Shown piece by piece: positions 5,366 to 11,810 of a stretch of 13,392 bases of DNA. The notes under the pieces were generated by a model, which did no database searches, was not told the origin of the DNA, and saw nothing but the letters and a program-made list of their open reading frames with translations. The first letter of the stretch is position 1. Each line of letters opens with the position of its first letter. A program made the translations under genes and the position numbers. This DNA is from Patescibacteria group bacterium AH-259-L07 (GTDB lineage Bacteria; Patescibacteriota; Patescibacteriia; UBA2591; UBA6264): contig JALLOP010000035.1 of the NCBI GenBank assembly GCA_027718005.1, positions 1-13,392 on the forward strand, read 5' to 3'.

Positions 5366-5713
5366 ATGGGAATCTCAAAAACAGAGAACTTTGATTATGA
5401 TTCCGATAGAAAGGCTTCCGATGAACTTGAAAGAGAGCGTAGAACTATTTCTGATGAAGAACAAACATTCGTAGAGAAAATTCGTGAAGTGGGTGGGGAA
5501 GGAAACCTTTCAAGAGAAGATTATATTCGTCTTATAGCGTTGCGCTACATGCGCGAACAATCAGTAGGAGGAGGTAAAATACAGCACCCCCTTTCCGAGG
5601 AAGATGCTATGGAATTAGCAACCATTGAAAGAGATATAACGGAGGCTGGTGGTGAATCAAAGGTTGCTCCCGAAGTTTTTCAAAGAAAAATGGAATTAAG
5701 AAAAAAATTATAA
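5366..5713 (+). CDS. hypothetical charged protein with two internal repeats, 115 aa
   Basis: I do not recognise a family. The protein is hydrophilic and helical, with no Cys or Trp. Residues 29-60 and 77-112 are related: both start S-acidic-E-acidic, have GGE (43-45 and 95-97), then a short loop, then xEx-aromatic and a helix ending in LR. This suggests a duplicated helical hairpin. The first 28 residues are charged linker. It follows the consensus promoter at 5201-5229 with a long AT-rich leader and no clear SD; an internal ATG does not look better. It lies outside the cassette arrays and on the opposite strand. Confidence 0.7.
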   Translation: MGISKTENFDYDSDRKASDELERERRTISDEEQTFVEKIREVGGEGNLSREDYIRLIALRYMREQSVGGGKIQHPLSEEDAMELATIERDITEAGGESKVAPEVFQRKMELRKKL

Positions 5714-5914
5714 TCAAGGTAAATTACCAAAAGTACATGGCTGTCTTTCAGGACAATCATTACTTTTCACTACAGCACATAACACGGCATATGCGGCTCG
5801 CGCTTGCCTAACGGCAAATGCTCGTCCAAATTGCCTATTTATCTTCTCTTGATTAGAGTAAATAAAGGAAAGAAAATCGGCAACTTCGCATACGCCGAAA
5901 CAATCTTCAAACAC
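5714..5914 (-). CDS. possible small Cys-containing protein (weak call)
   Basis: An open frame of 66 codons fills the gap between the two plus-strand genes; it would begin with GTG and has no SD. The product has Cys at 5 and 9, a helix-like AVRQARAAYAVLCAVV and a terminal CPERQPC, so it could bind metal. However, nothing else supports it. The start is poor and the region may be a leader of the oxygenase gene instead, where a 5-bp TCGGC/GCCGA hairpin is also seen near 5877-5899. Confidence 0.25.
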   Translation of the reverse strand: MFEDCFGVCEVADFLSFIYSNQEKINRQFGRAFAVRQARAAYAVLCAVVKSNDCPERQPCTFGNLP

Positions 5915-5937
5915 ATTTTATAAATAAGAGAGGATTT

Positions 5938-6783
5938 ATGATTGTATCTCAAGACTCTATAGAGAGACGTGAATTGTTCAAACGTATTCGTCAAGATATA
6001 AAAGAGAAACAGTACGCAGCAATTCCTTTTCCTTTGACAAAGGAAGAGCTTGATAAAGCTGCTGAGTATTTTCTCGATTTTTTGCGGTTGCCCATTGATC
6101 TCAAAGAGCAATTTTATTTTATCATAGATCCAAAAGATAGGGGATCTAAAGTTGGGTATGTAAGAAAACGAAAAAAGTTGGGAAAACGAAAAAAGTATGC
6201 CGATGATGATAAAGAACTATTTCATTATCATGAGTGTGCAGAGGACGCGTTTAAAGAATTACTCGCCTCAGGCACTCCCCACGTTACTACCTTTTTTGCC
6301 TCAGCTCGAACCGTGTATAGAGCAGCAAAAACAACAATTAAGACTATCATACAGGCATTTGAAACTGAATTTCCTGGTGTATATAAAAAATTCTTTTCCG
6401 ATAAGGGATATCCTCGTTTTTATTTACGATTTTTGAAATACAATATTCCAAAGAAGGACAAGACGTTGGCAAGTGGCCACTATGATCTTGGTGGATGTAC
6501 CCTTACCATTGCTGAGAGTGGCCCAGGTCTGCGCATGGGAACAGATGATTCAGATCTCAATCCAGTTGCATACAAGGAGGGGTATGTTTTATTCACGACC
6601 GGTTTCAATTTCCAAAAGGTTACCTCATCTGAATTCCATCCTGCCTGGCATGATGTTATCAAAATAGGGAAACCGTATAGCAAAGACGTAGCTCGATGGT
6701 CTATTGTGTTTTTTGCTGACCCTGTTGGCATGGAAATTCCAAAGTTTGAGCAAACCAATACGCCGAAGAAATTCCAAGGATGA
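5938..6783 (+). CDS. 2-oxoglutarate/Fe(II)-dependent dioxygenase, isopenicillin N synthase-like
   Basis: This 281-aa protein has the non-haem iron triad in the expected order: His181 and Asp183 in SGHYDLGGCTLTIAES (HxD), then His238 in HPAWHDV. Arg253 in RWSIVFFADP matches the RxS arginine that binds the 2-oxoglutarate carboxylate (RQSLPFF in relatives). The N-terminal IPFPLTKEELDKAAEYFLDFLRLP resembles the DIOX_N helix region. The length is slightly short for the family. The substrate is unknown. The start is supported by AGAGG just upstream of ATG 5938. It ends directly before a rho-independent terminator and is richer in GC than the cassette genes. No biosynthetic partners are adjacent. 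Confidence 0.82.
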   Translation: MIVSQDSIERRELFKRIRQDIKEKQYAAIPFPLTKEELDKAAEYFLDFLRLPIDLKEQFYFIIDPKDRGSKVGYVRKRKKLGKRKKYADDDKELFHYHECAEDAFKELLASGTPHVTTFFASARTVYRAAKTTIKTIIQAFETEFPGVYKKFFSDKGYPRFYLRFLKYNIPKKDKTLASGHYDLGGCTLTIAESGPGLRMGTDDSDLNPVAYKEGYVLFTTGFNFQKVTSSEFHPAWHDVIKIGKPYSKDVARWSIVFFADPVGMEIPKFEQTNTPKKFQG

Positions 6784-6786
6784 TTC

Positions 6787-6814
6787 AAAAAATAACCCAT
6801 TTCGGGTTATTTTT
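6787..6814. terminator. bidirectional rho-independent terminator
   Basis: AAATAACCC (6790-6798) and GGGTTATTT (6804-6812) form a stem with an ATTTC loop. It is flanked by A-rich sequence on the left and T-rich on the right, so it can end transcription from both sides. It separates the convergent oxygenase gene and thyX. Confidence 0.9.
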
Positions 6815-6821
6815 GACGAGT

Positions 6822-6844
6822 ATGCCCGCATGTGCTGCGGGCAT
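6822..6844. terminator. second hairpin in the convergent gap
   Basis: ATGCCCGCA (6822-6830) pairs perfectly with TGCGGGCAT (6836-6844) around a 5-nt loop, followed on the plus strand by TATTTATTTTTA. It lies 9 nt beyond the thyX stop and probably helps terminate thyX. Confidence 0.75.
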
Positions 6845-6853
6845 TATTTATTT

Positions 6854-7639
6854 TTACACCTTGCGGTGAGCCGGCTTATAATGCGGGAGTCCATCAGCTA
6901 TTTCTACAGTAAAGTCACCAAAGAGGTGTGAATAGCGCTCGAGGACAATTTCGCCAACCTTTCCAAAAACGAACCGAATCTCTTCTTCTGCGCTTGGGTG
7001 GGTGCGCATCTCGAGTATCCACCGAATGGTACGAATATTTGCTGACCAACCGATGGTTGTAGCAAGGCCAATAGGAGCAATCCGCCGCATGGCCGAGGTT
7101 ATTGTTTTCTTCTTATGGAAAGGTACTCCTGGCCTATCAAGTTGAAAGTGTTCGGCAAGCTCAAGTTGTAAACGCTCGAGCTTTTCAAAGGTTTTTACAA
7201 AAATCTCAACCGCATGTGTATCTTCGCGAATTGCCAAGGGGAGCCACTGTCCAAGATCATCAAGACGGACAAAGCGAAGACTCTCCTGCGATATAGCCAC
7301 TCCTGGGCGGTGGCGCACAAGTTCATGGGTGAAGACCCGGGATACATCAGCGAAAATGAAGTTTATCACTGGATGCTCAATTACTGATCCGTGTTTTACC
7401 TTAAGAATGTTAGCGAGATAATCTTTGTTATGCTCGCGGATCTTTTTGACGTTAGGGTTAAGGCCAGGTTTAAAACTCCGGTAGCAAAGGCGGCCCATGA
7501 CCTCAATAAGTCTCTCTGCATCAGTTGACGCATCCGATCTCCACTCTGGCACACCGATATGCTCGAGGTAGTCCGTAAGACCTTGTTTAATAATACGTGT
7601 TTCTCCTACCAAAAATACTTTTGGCTCGACTTGATGCAT
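6854..7639 (-). CDS. thyX: flavin-dependent thymidylate synthase ThyX
   Basis: It makes dTMP from dUMP with methylene-tetrahydrofolate, FAD and NADPH. This 261-aa protein carries the ThyX signature at residues 109-122: RHR followed by PGVAISQE, then Ser120 and Arg122. The gap from RHR to Ser is one residue longer than in the canonical RHRx7S. NIRTIRWILEMRTHPSAEEEIR (201-222, broken into strands) is the conserved nucleotide and FAD-binding C-terminal part, and HGSVIEHP (83-90) is the FAD-contact region. AGGAGG (7645-7650) five bases before ATG 7639 fixes the start. A TTGACA promoter precedes it. Together with dcd, the next gene upstream, it supplies dTMP without ThyA. Confidence 0.95.
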   Translation of the reverse strand: MHQVEPKVFLVGETRIIKQGLTDYLEHIGVPEWRSDASTDAERLIEVMGRLCYRSFKPGLNPNVKKIREHNKDYLANILKVKHGSVIEHPVINFIFADVSRVFTHELVRHRPGVAISQESLRFVRLDDLGQWLPLAIREDTHAVEIFVKTFEKLERLQLELAEHFQLDRPGVPFHKKKTITSAMRRIAPIGLATTIGWSANIRTIRWILEMRTHPSAEEEIRFVFGKVGEIVLERYSHLFGDFTVEIADGLPHYKPAHRKV

Positions 7640-7680
7640 ATCATCCTCCTTTTATTTGGTTAAAAGAACAACCACGTATA

Positions 7681-7709
7681 AAAATAACATAATATAAAAT
7701 AGCTGTCAA
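7681..7709 (-). promoter_or_regulatory. thyX promoter
   Basis: On the minus strand TTGACA (7704-7709), 17 nt, then TATTTT (7681-7686). Start near 7674 gives a leader of about 35 nt ending in a strong SD. It shows thyX is transcribed independently of dcd. Confidence 0.65.
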
Positions 7710-7730
7710 CCCTCTGCACTAGACTTTCAT

Positions 7731-7752
7731 CTTATCCCCTGAAGGAGATAAG
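7731..7752. other. short hairpin between dcd and thyX
   Basis: CTTATC (7731-7736) pairs with GATAAG (7747-7752), with an inner CC/GG pair and a TGAA loop. A T-rich stretch follows on the plus strand only. It lies 25 nt past the dcd stop, so it may end or stabilise the dcd transcript, but it is not a textbook terminator for that strand. Confidence 0.35.
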
Positions 7753-7777
7753 TTTTCTCGCTCATTTATATAAACCT

Positions 7778-8338
7778 TTAAAACAAATTGCTTGTTTTCG
7801 CTTCCACAGGGCCTTTCGATTTTGAATAGAGAGATGTTTTCCGTTTGTTGTATGGCACTTCTGCTGGGGAAGATAAATATTCAACTACGATCTGACAAAT
7901 ATACATATCGGGATACAGTTTCACCGCTACGTTAGATTGATTACTAATCTCCAGAGTAAGCGTTCCACTAAAACCAGGATCAACAAAGCCCGCCGTATGA
8001 ATTAAAATCCCCATCCGCGCTAACGTACTTTTACCCTCAACCCGTACAATCATGGTATCAGGAACTTGTATATATTCTTTTGTACTGGCTAAAACAAAAC
8101 TGTGAGGGTGAAGAATAAGGTATGCACCTTTTTTAATTATTTGATCCTCGGTCAAATCAGCGGGAAGCTCTTTTTTAGGATCTAAAAGATCGTGCTTTTC
8201 AATCTGATAATATTTAAACACGGGTCCTAATTTTAAATCAATTGAGGCCGGTCCAATTTGACGGGGATCAATGGGAGGCTTAAAAAGTAATTTCTTTTCC
8301 GAAATTACTTTTTTGATATCGCGATCAGAAAGAATCAT
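7778..8338 (-). CDS. dcd: dCTP deaminase
   Basis: It deaminates dCTP to dUTP, the source of dUMP for thymidylate synthase. This 186-aa protein, of normal length, contains IGPASIDLKLG (28-38), VEGKSTLARMGI (100-111) with the phosphate-contacting Lys/Ser/Arg, and HTAGFVDPGFSGTLTLEISN (114-133, read as two strands), whose Glu130 is the catalytic acid. The C-terminal GPVEAKTSNLF gives the lid segment over the nucleotide. No residue pattern clearly marks the bifunctional dCTP deaminase-dUTPase form. There is no SD before ATG 8338, and the candidate promoter would give almost no leader. It is co-oriented with thyX. Confidence 0.95.
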   Translation of the reverse strand: MILSDRDIKKVISEKKLLFKPPIDPRQIGPASIDLKLGPVFKYYQIEKHDLLDPKKELPADLTEDQIIKKGAYLILHPHSFVLASTKEYIQVPDTMIVRVEGKSTLARMGILIHTAGFVDPGFSGTLTLEISNQSNVAVKLYPDMYICQIVVEYLSSPAEVPYNKRKTSLYSKSKGPVEAKTSNLF

Positions 8339-8341
8339 ATC

Positions 8342-8372
8342 TTTATACTACCATAGTTTTTAATTTTCTCAA
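8342..8372 (-). promoter_or_regulatory. weak candidate promoter of dcd
   Basis: TTGAGA (8367-8372 on the minus strand) is followed by TAGTAT at 16 nt or TATAAA at 19 nt. Either would start transcription at or beside the ATG, so the message could be leaderless. Spacing is not ideal. Confidence 0.25.
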
Positions 8373-8442
8373 ACCCCTTCTATAGTCTTATCTCTTTCGC
8401 GTGCGTTTTTCAATGCTGCAGGAGATAAATTCTGTCATACTT

Positions 8443-8718
8443 TTAACTGCAAAATAATTTGAGAGCACTCCAAAAAATTACTGGTTTAATTATGCCATGG
8501 AGAGGAGAATCTTCAACCCAAAAAGCAATGAAAATTTTGTCATCCATAATAATGAAGAGATCATGTGAATTTATATATCTTGGAACATAATCGCTCGCTA
8601 ATGCTCGTCCCTCACCTTTCGTTAGATAATTTAATCGGAGCAATTTTACTTTTTGAGCTCTCTTTTTCTTTCTCTGCCTTGAATATATCTTTCTATCGCT
8701 TCTTTGGAAGTCAACCAA
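8443..8718 (-). CDS. hypothetical ORF overlapping the 3' end of the fic remnant
   Basis: The open frame is 91 codons, but its first 25 or so overlap the fic C-terminal frame and look like shadow sequence (R/K-rich). From about residue 23 (KVKLLRLNYLTKGEG) it reads like a real beta-rich domain: YVPRYINSHDLFIIMDDKIFIAFWVEDSPLHG, shown here in pieces of its single run, ending KPVIFWSALKLFCS. I do not recognise it. It may be a small gene starting inside, or a fragment of a larger decayed one, downstream of the broken fic gene. Confidence 0.35.
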   Translation of the reverse strand: MVDFQRSDRKIYSRQRKKKRAQKVKLLRLNYLTKGEGRALASDYVPRYINSHDLFIIMDDKIFIAFWVEDSPLHGIIKPVIFWSALKLFCS

Positions 8719-9113
8719 TTTCTGGCTTGTTTATGCGCTTCTAACTTTCCTTGTCTCACTAATAAATTAAGATACTTTGCAGAATATGGTGTTTGTTTAG
8801 CTAGTTCTGATAATGGTAAATATTTTTCACGTTTCTTTGTGACAGGCGTCAATGTTTTAAAATATAAATCAAGCGAACGTTCTATTGCCTGCGCAATAAA
8901 GCGCACGAATGGTTTATAATTTTCTCTATCAGCTTGATCTAAAACATTGTAATATTTTTACGATCGTTTTTGAGAACAATGACCAAAGGTCATTTCAATC
9001 CGCAATTGATCTTGCAGTTTTTTGACAGCCGATTTTGGCAACGGCCGCAGCTGATTAAGCTTTTGTAACTTTTCTTCCAGCCGTTTGGCTATTTTTGAAT
9101 CTAAATATTTCAT
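8646..9113 (-). pseudogene. Fic-family protein, central catalytic part deleted
   Basis: The N-terminal frame from ATG 9113 encodes 51 residues. These include RPLPKSAVKKLQDQLRIEMT, the start typical of Fic/DOC proteins just before the NAIEGN motif, and it stops at TAA 8958-8960. The same frame continues without another stop as KYYNVLDQADRENYKPFVRF and the usual C-terminal part: FIAQAIERSLDLYFK, then LSELAKQTPYSAKYLNLL and GKLEAHKQARNWLTS, a helix-turn-helix-like Fic tail. About 200 residues with the HPFxxGNGR AMPylation motif are absent. A 15-nt palindrome (8979-8993) lies near the junction. It is probably inactive as an AMP-transferase; the C-terminal half could still be translated from GTG 8906. 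Confidence 0.75.
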
Positions 9114-9117
9114 AATG

Positions 9118-9172
9118 CTTAATATGGTTTAGCTTATATTTTATAGTATACCATATTAAGAAAACAGGTCAA
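9118..9172 (-). promoter_or_regulatory. fic promoter inside an 11-bp operator-like inverted repeat
   Basis: On the minus strand TTGACC (9167-9172), 16 nt, TATACT (9145-9150). The perfect inverted repeat CTTAATATGGT (9118-9128) and ACCATATTAAG (9150-9160) has half-sites 32 bp apart, about three helical turns, covering the -10 and the start region. This looks like a repressor operator. The Fic tail carries a DNA-binding-like segment, so autorepression is possible. Confidence 0.6.
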
Positions 9173-9193
9173 ATAGTGTTGGTAATCCGAGTG

Positions 9194-9290
9194 CCACAAC
9201 GGCCCTGCTTTAAGCGTTTTTAAAGCGGGGCTGATTTTTTTATAAAACGGCCCAGGACTCCCGGGCCATAACTATATACCTTGTTATGTG
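9194..9290 (-). repeat. attC-like element E8 (last of array B in this window)
   Basis: The cores are CCACAACG (9194-9201) and GTTATGTG (9283-9290), giving 97 nt, the same length as E4. The interior differs: there is no TTTGGGTG, but a strong hairpin plus T-tract, then GGCCC/GGGCC (9249-9253, 9263-9267). It is 3' of the NUDIX gene at 9309 and borders the non-array block. Confidence 0.5.
9202..9240 (+). terminator. rho-independent terminator hairpin within E8
   Basis: GCCCTGCTTTAA (9202-9213) pairs with TTAAAGCGGGGC (9220-9231), 12 pairs with one T-G, followed by TGATTTTTTT. It is oriented to stop plus-strand transcription running into array B, antisense to its genes. Confidence 0.7.
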
Positions 9291-9308
9291 ATACACCTTT
9301 AAAAGCCG

Positions 9309-9941
9309 TTAGATAATGGGTTTTAAAAATGTATTATACGTTTTGATCATAAACGTAACATCTCCCGTAAACTTGCTGGGGTTATTTTTAATTTCAGCAC
9401 GGAGCTCGTCTAAAGAAAACACTTCTATGCCTGAACTTTCTCCATCCACGAATTTAATTGATCCATCATAATATCCAATATACATCTGACTGATAAATGG
9501 CTGGGTGAATTTATTGCCTTCCTTATCAATCCGAACTGACAAAAAATTATCCACATAATCAACTTTTCTAAACACACCCACTATATTTAAATCAATCGTT
9601 TTTACTGTTTTTGCAAAATCCTCTTTAGGCACTACAGCAGCCGGGAAGCCTAATTCTTCTGCACACTCCCTGATAACAGTCATGTCAAACGTGTCACCGG
9701 CGCTCACATGTCCCCCAATGGTTTTATCATATAATCCAGGATTTTCATTTTTAATATTGCTTCTTTTTTGAAGATATATCCTTCCTTTAGAATTTAATAG
9801 AAACAGGCGAATTGATTTAACTTTCTTTGTAATTTTACCCGTCTTTTTAAATTCTTTTTTTATCTCGGAATAAAACTTATCCCTTTCTTCTATTGCACGT
9901 AGGGTATTGTCTAAATCATATATTTCTAATTTTTCTGACAT
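9309..9941 (-). CDS. NUDIX hydrolase, isopentenyl-diphosphate-isomerase-like (YfcD-type)
   Basis: This 210-aa protein has a NUDIX box at residues 77-99: G77-x5-Asp83-x7-RECAEELGF. The first Glu of the motif is Asp; the metal-binding REUxEE part is intact. The N-terminal EIYDLDNTLRAIEERDKFY, the strand SIRLFLLNSKGRIYLQKRS and GLYDKTIGGHVSAG resemble the Idi/YfcD branch rather than MutT. Real Idi catalytic Cys and Glu patterns are not evident, so it is probably a hydrolase of unknown substrate. No SD precedes the ATG, which is only about 20 nt inside the cassette boundary. It lies between E9 and E8. Confidence 0.87.
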   Translation of the reverse strand: MSEKLEIYDLDNTLRAIEERDKFYSEIKKEFKKTGKITKKVKSIRLFLLNSKGRIYLQKRSNIKNENPGLYDKTIGGHVSAGDTFDMTVIRECAEELGFPAAVVPKEDFAKTVKTIDLNIVGVFRKVDYVDNFLSVRIDKEGNKFTQPFISQMYIGYYDGSIKFVDGESSGIEVFSLDELRAEIKNNPSKFTGDVTFMIKTYNTFLKPII

Positions 9942-9957
9942 ATTTTTTATTATTAAT

Positions 9958-10173
9958 GGATAACGTATTTATTTTTAATCCTCTTGTCTAATGTATTGAT
10001 TATTTCCCAATATGTATTGAAATAATGTACCCTCTTCATAGCTTCAATAGTTGATGATTCTCATATTTTTTAAATTTTTGTTATCTCACGCTTCTAGTTT
10101 TTCTGACAGTATAATCATTAAGAAAATTGTTGTTTATTTAAAATTGTTTGTAAGAAATATCTCTTGATATGCG
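9958..10173 (-). repeat. attC-like element E9 (degenerate, boundaries uncertain)
   Basis: The left core is GGATAACG (9958-9965). The right core could be GTTATCTC (10080-10087), giving about 130 nt, or GATATGCG (10166-10173), which is next to the purine-rich module as in E10. A perfect 8-bp hairpin ATTATTTC/GAAATAAT (9999-10006, 10019-10026) lies inside, and TCTCATATT near 10060 resembles the right arm of E3. TTTGGGTG is missing. It is placed 3' of the DUF711 gene. Confidence 0.45.
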
Positions 10174-10234
10174 CTCCGACAACCGAAAAGAGGAGAGCGC
10201 AGCGTGGCAAGCGACCAAAGGGAGCGAGAAGTTA
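10174..10234. repeat. purine-rich module next to E9
   Basis: CTCCGACAACCGAAAAG, GGAGAGCGCAGCG, then GCGACCAAAGGGAGCGAG. GCGCTCC and GGAGAGCGC can pair. It is closely similar in order to the module at 11619-11672. It occupies the gap between element and gene 3' end. Confidence 0.55.
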
Positions 10235-11509
10235 CGAGTCCGCCGACAAAACACATAAAGGGGGCTGGACTTATATTTTCATAGTCTTACTATTTGCAAA
10301 ATATTCAAATTTATATTTAGTCATATCTCCAATTTTTTTATTTGGAACAGGCATTAATCTTGCAGAGAGTGGTTTATTCAATTTAATCGATAATGAGGCA
10401 ATATCTAAAAGAAGGGCATATAGCTTCTTCTCTGAAACATTGCCTGGAAGTGGAATTGTATCTAAACCAGTTCCACAAACAGCAGAATAAAGTAATAAAT
10501 TTGTAAGATTAAAAGTGCCCTCTTTGTTTCTCATTGCTAATCCATAATCTTCAAGAACGGGAAGCATTAAGCCAGAATAACCGCACTTTTTGACGTCCAA
10601 GTTTTTGACAACATCTGTAACAATTTTAGCAATTGCAAGAGTGCCAACTTCTCCGAATTTTCCTAAGCCTAATTTTTCAAAAGCGTAAGCAATACTTTCA
10701 TCAGGATTTACAGAAGTAGCAATAGAAACATCAATCCCGTCATATTTTATTTTTTCTTTTTTGGAAATTTTTTTAGCGATCGATTCAATTCTCTTATATT
10801 CATCAGTGAGTATTTTCTTTAGAATTGAGGAAGCTTTTTGAATATCTTGAGCTTTTGAAAATGCTTTATAGACTAAATCACTGTTTTCTGTTCCAATTGC
10901 AAATGAAGTTGGCCCACTATGGTATGCTGCTGGATAAAATGGACTCCCGGCTTTAGTATTAAACAAAGCAGCAAACCTTAAATTCGTAAATCCATCAGGG
11001 TCAACTTTTGATATTTTTTTTATCAATTTTGCTGTTTGTTTTGCTGCTTCAAAATTTAGTGTTTTTTCATCAGATATTGTAACGGTACAAAAACCAATAG
11101 TTGTATTTTTAAGAATGTCATAAATGATTGAAACATTCTTTGGATTCTTAGTTGTGCCAATGTTGAAAAAATCAATTCTGTATTTTTTATGAACTCTCTC
11201 TAACTCTTTTGCTAAAGATACAATTTGTTTTTTTGATTTGAAATATTGTTCCCATGGTTGTGTTGAGGTTCTTCTAGTTTGAACAACATAACCTCTCTTT
11301 TGAAATTCGGTTTTTGCACGAATTGTAAATTCAGCAACTTTCTTGAATTGCTCTTCTTGTAGTGGAAGTTTAAGATTAATGCCTGTCGTTATTGTTCTGA
11401 TTTTCATATCATTAACCTTGAAATTGTAGCTTTAAATAAATATTTCTTTTCAAAACCCAGCCCCAATCAAAATTACTTTATCAAGTTTTACACAAAAGAG
11501 GCGGACTCG
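10235..11509. repeat. cassette-end inverted repeat pair, 10 bp
   Basis: CGAGTCCGCC (10235-10244) is the exact inverse of GGCGGACTCG (11500-11509). Further in, GGGCTGG (10262-10268) has an inverse copy CCAGCCC (11457-11463). The spacing is not conserved but the order is nested. It flanks the DUF711 gene. Confidence 0.6.
10271..11407 (-). CDS. DUF711 / UPF0210 family protein
   Basis: This 378-aa protein resembles DUF711, a family with a fold like pyruvate formate-lyase but no known reaction. The features seen are an N-terminal KIRTITTGINL, DFFNIGTT (79-86), GFTNLRFAALFNTKAGSPF (139-157) with YPAAYHSG directly after, GIDVSIATSVNPDESIA in the middle, and CGYSGLMLPVLEDYGLA near residue 280. The length is somewhat short of the roughly 440 residues common in bacterial members, so the C-terminal end may be trimmed. 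It has no SD. It is the largest cassette cargo here and lies between E10 and E9. Confidence 0.82.
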   Translation of the reverse strand: MKIRTITTGINLKLPLQEEQFKKVAEFTIRAKTEFQKRGYVVQTRRTSTQPWEQYFKSKKQIVSLAKELERVHKKYRIDFFNIGTTKNPKNVSIIYDILKNTTIGFCTVTISDEKTLNFEAAKQTAKLIKKISKVDPDGFTNLRFAALFNTKAGSPFYPAAYHSGPTSFAIGTENSDLVYKAFSKAQDIQKASSILKKILTDEYKRIESIAKKISKKEKIKYDGIDVSIATSVNPDESIAYAFEKLGLGKFGEVGTLAIAKIVTDVVKNLDVKKCGYSGLMLPVLEDYGLAMRNKEGTFNLTNLLLYSAVCGTGLDTIPLPGNVSEKKLYALLLDIASLSIKLNKPLSARLMPVPNKKIGDMTKYKFEYFANSKTMKI

Positions 11510-11515
11510 CAATTG

Positions 11516-11618
11516 CATTTAACGCTTAAGAGTATGCGAAGTTTTTGTGTAATGAAATAGAGCAAAAATTTGGGTGAAGCCCGAGCCGAGTACCGAACCT
11601 TTTATCCCGTGTTATACG
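11516..11618 (-). repeat. attC-like element E10 (mosaic arms)
   Basis: The cores are CATTTAAC (11516-11523) and GTTATACG (11611-11618). GAAG, a TTTTTG/CAAAAA hairpin and TTTGGGTGAAG (11569-11579) are present. The left arm AGAGTATGCG (11529-11538) does not pair with its own right arm TTTTATCCC (11600-11608). Instead the left arm fits the right arm of E2 and the right arm fits the left arm of E4. It is 3' of the methyltransferase gene. Confidence 0.7.
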
Positions 11619-11672
11619 CCCCGACGACCGAAGGGGAGGAGAGCACAGCGGGACGCGACTGAAAGGATCGAG
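11619..11672. repeat. purine-rich module next to E10
   Basis: CCCCGACGACCGAAGGGG (CCCC/GGGG can pair), AGGAGAGCACAGCGGG, then ACGCGACTGAAAGGATCGAG. It has the same order of motifs as 10174-10234. On the gene's own strand it places CTTCGG in a loop. Confidence 0.55.
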
Positions 11673-11747
11673 TTCAAAAAATATTTTCGTTCTATTTGTC
11701 TCTTTGTAGGCTTTTTCATTATTTATTAAATTTGATTTTTTCCGTTT

Positions 11748-11788
11748 TGAAAAATGAAAGAGGGGTTAGGAGTGAATTTCATTTTTCA
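11748..11788. other. 12-bp perfect hairpin downstream of the methyltransferase gene
   Basis: TGAAAAATGAAA (11748-11759) is the exact inverse of TTTCATTTTTCA (11777-11788), with a 17-nt purine-rich loop (GAGGGGTTAGGAGTG). It is 23 nt past the stop codon at 11811. It could end or protect the two-gene message, although no T-tract follows on the minus strand. Confidence 0.55.
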
Positions 11789-11810
11789 GAACACTAAATT
11801 ACAAAAAGAT

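Noticed and set aside
6473..6931. Several overlapping open frames on both strands around the oxygenase 3' end
   Set aside because: They run through the catalytic part of the oxygenase and both terminators.
10164..10490. Plus-strand open frame of 108 codons
   Set aside because: Its first part is the purine-rich module and the rest is antisense to the well-supported DUF711 gene.
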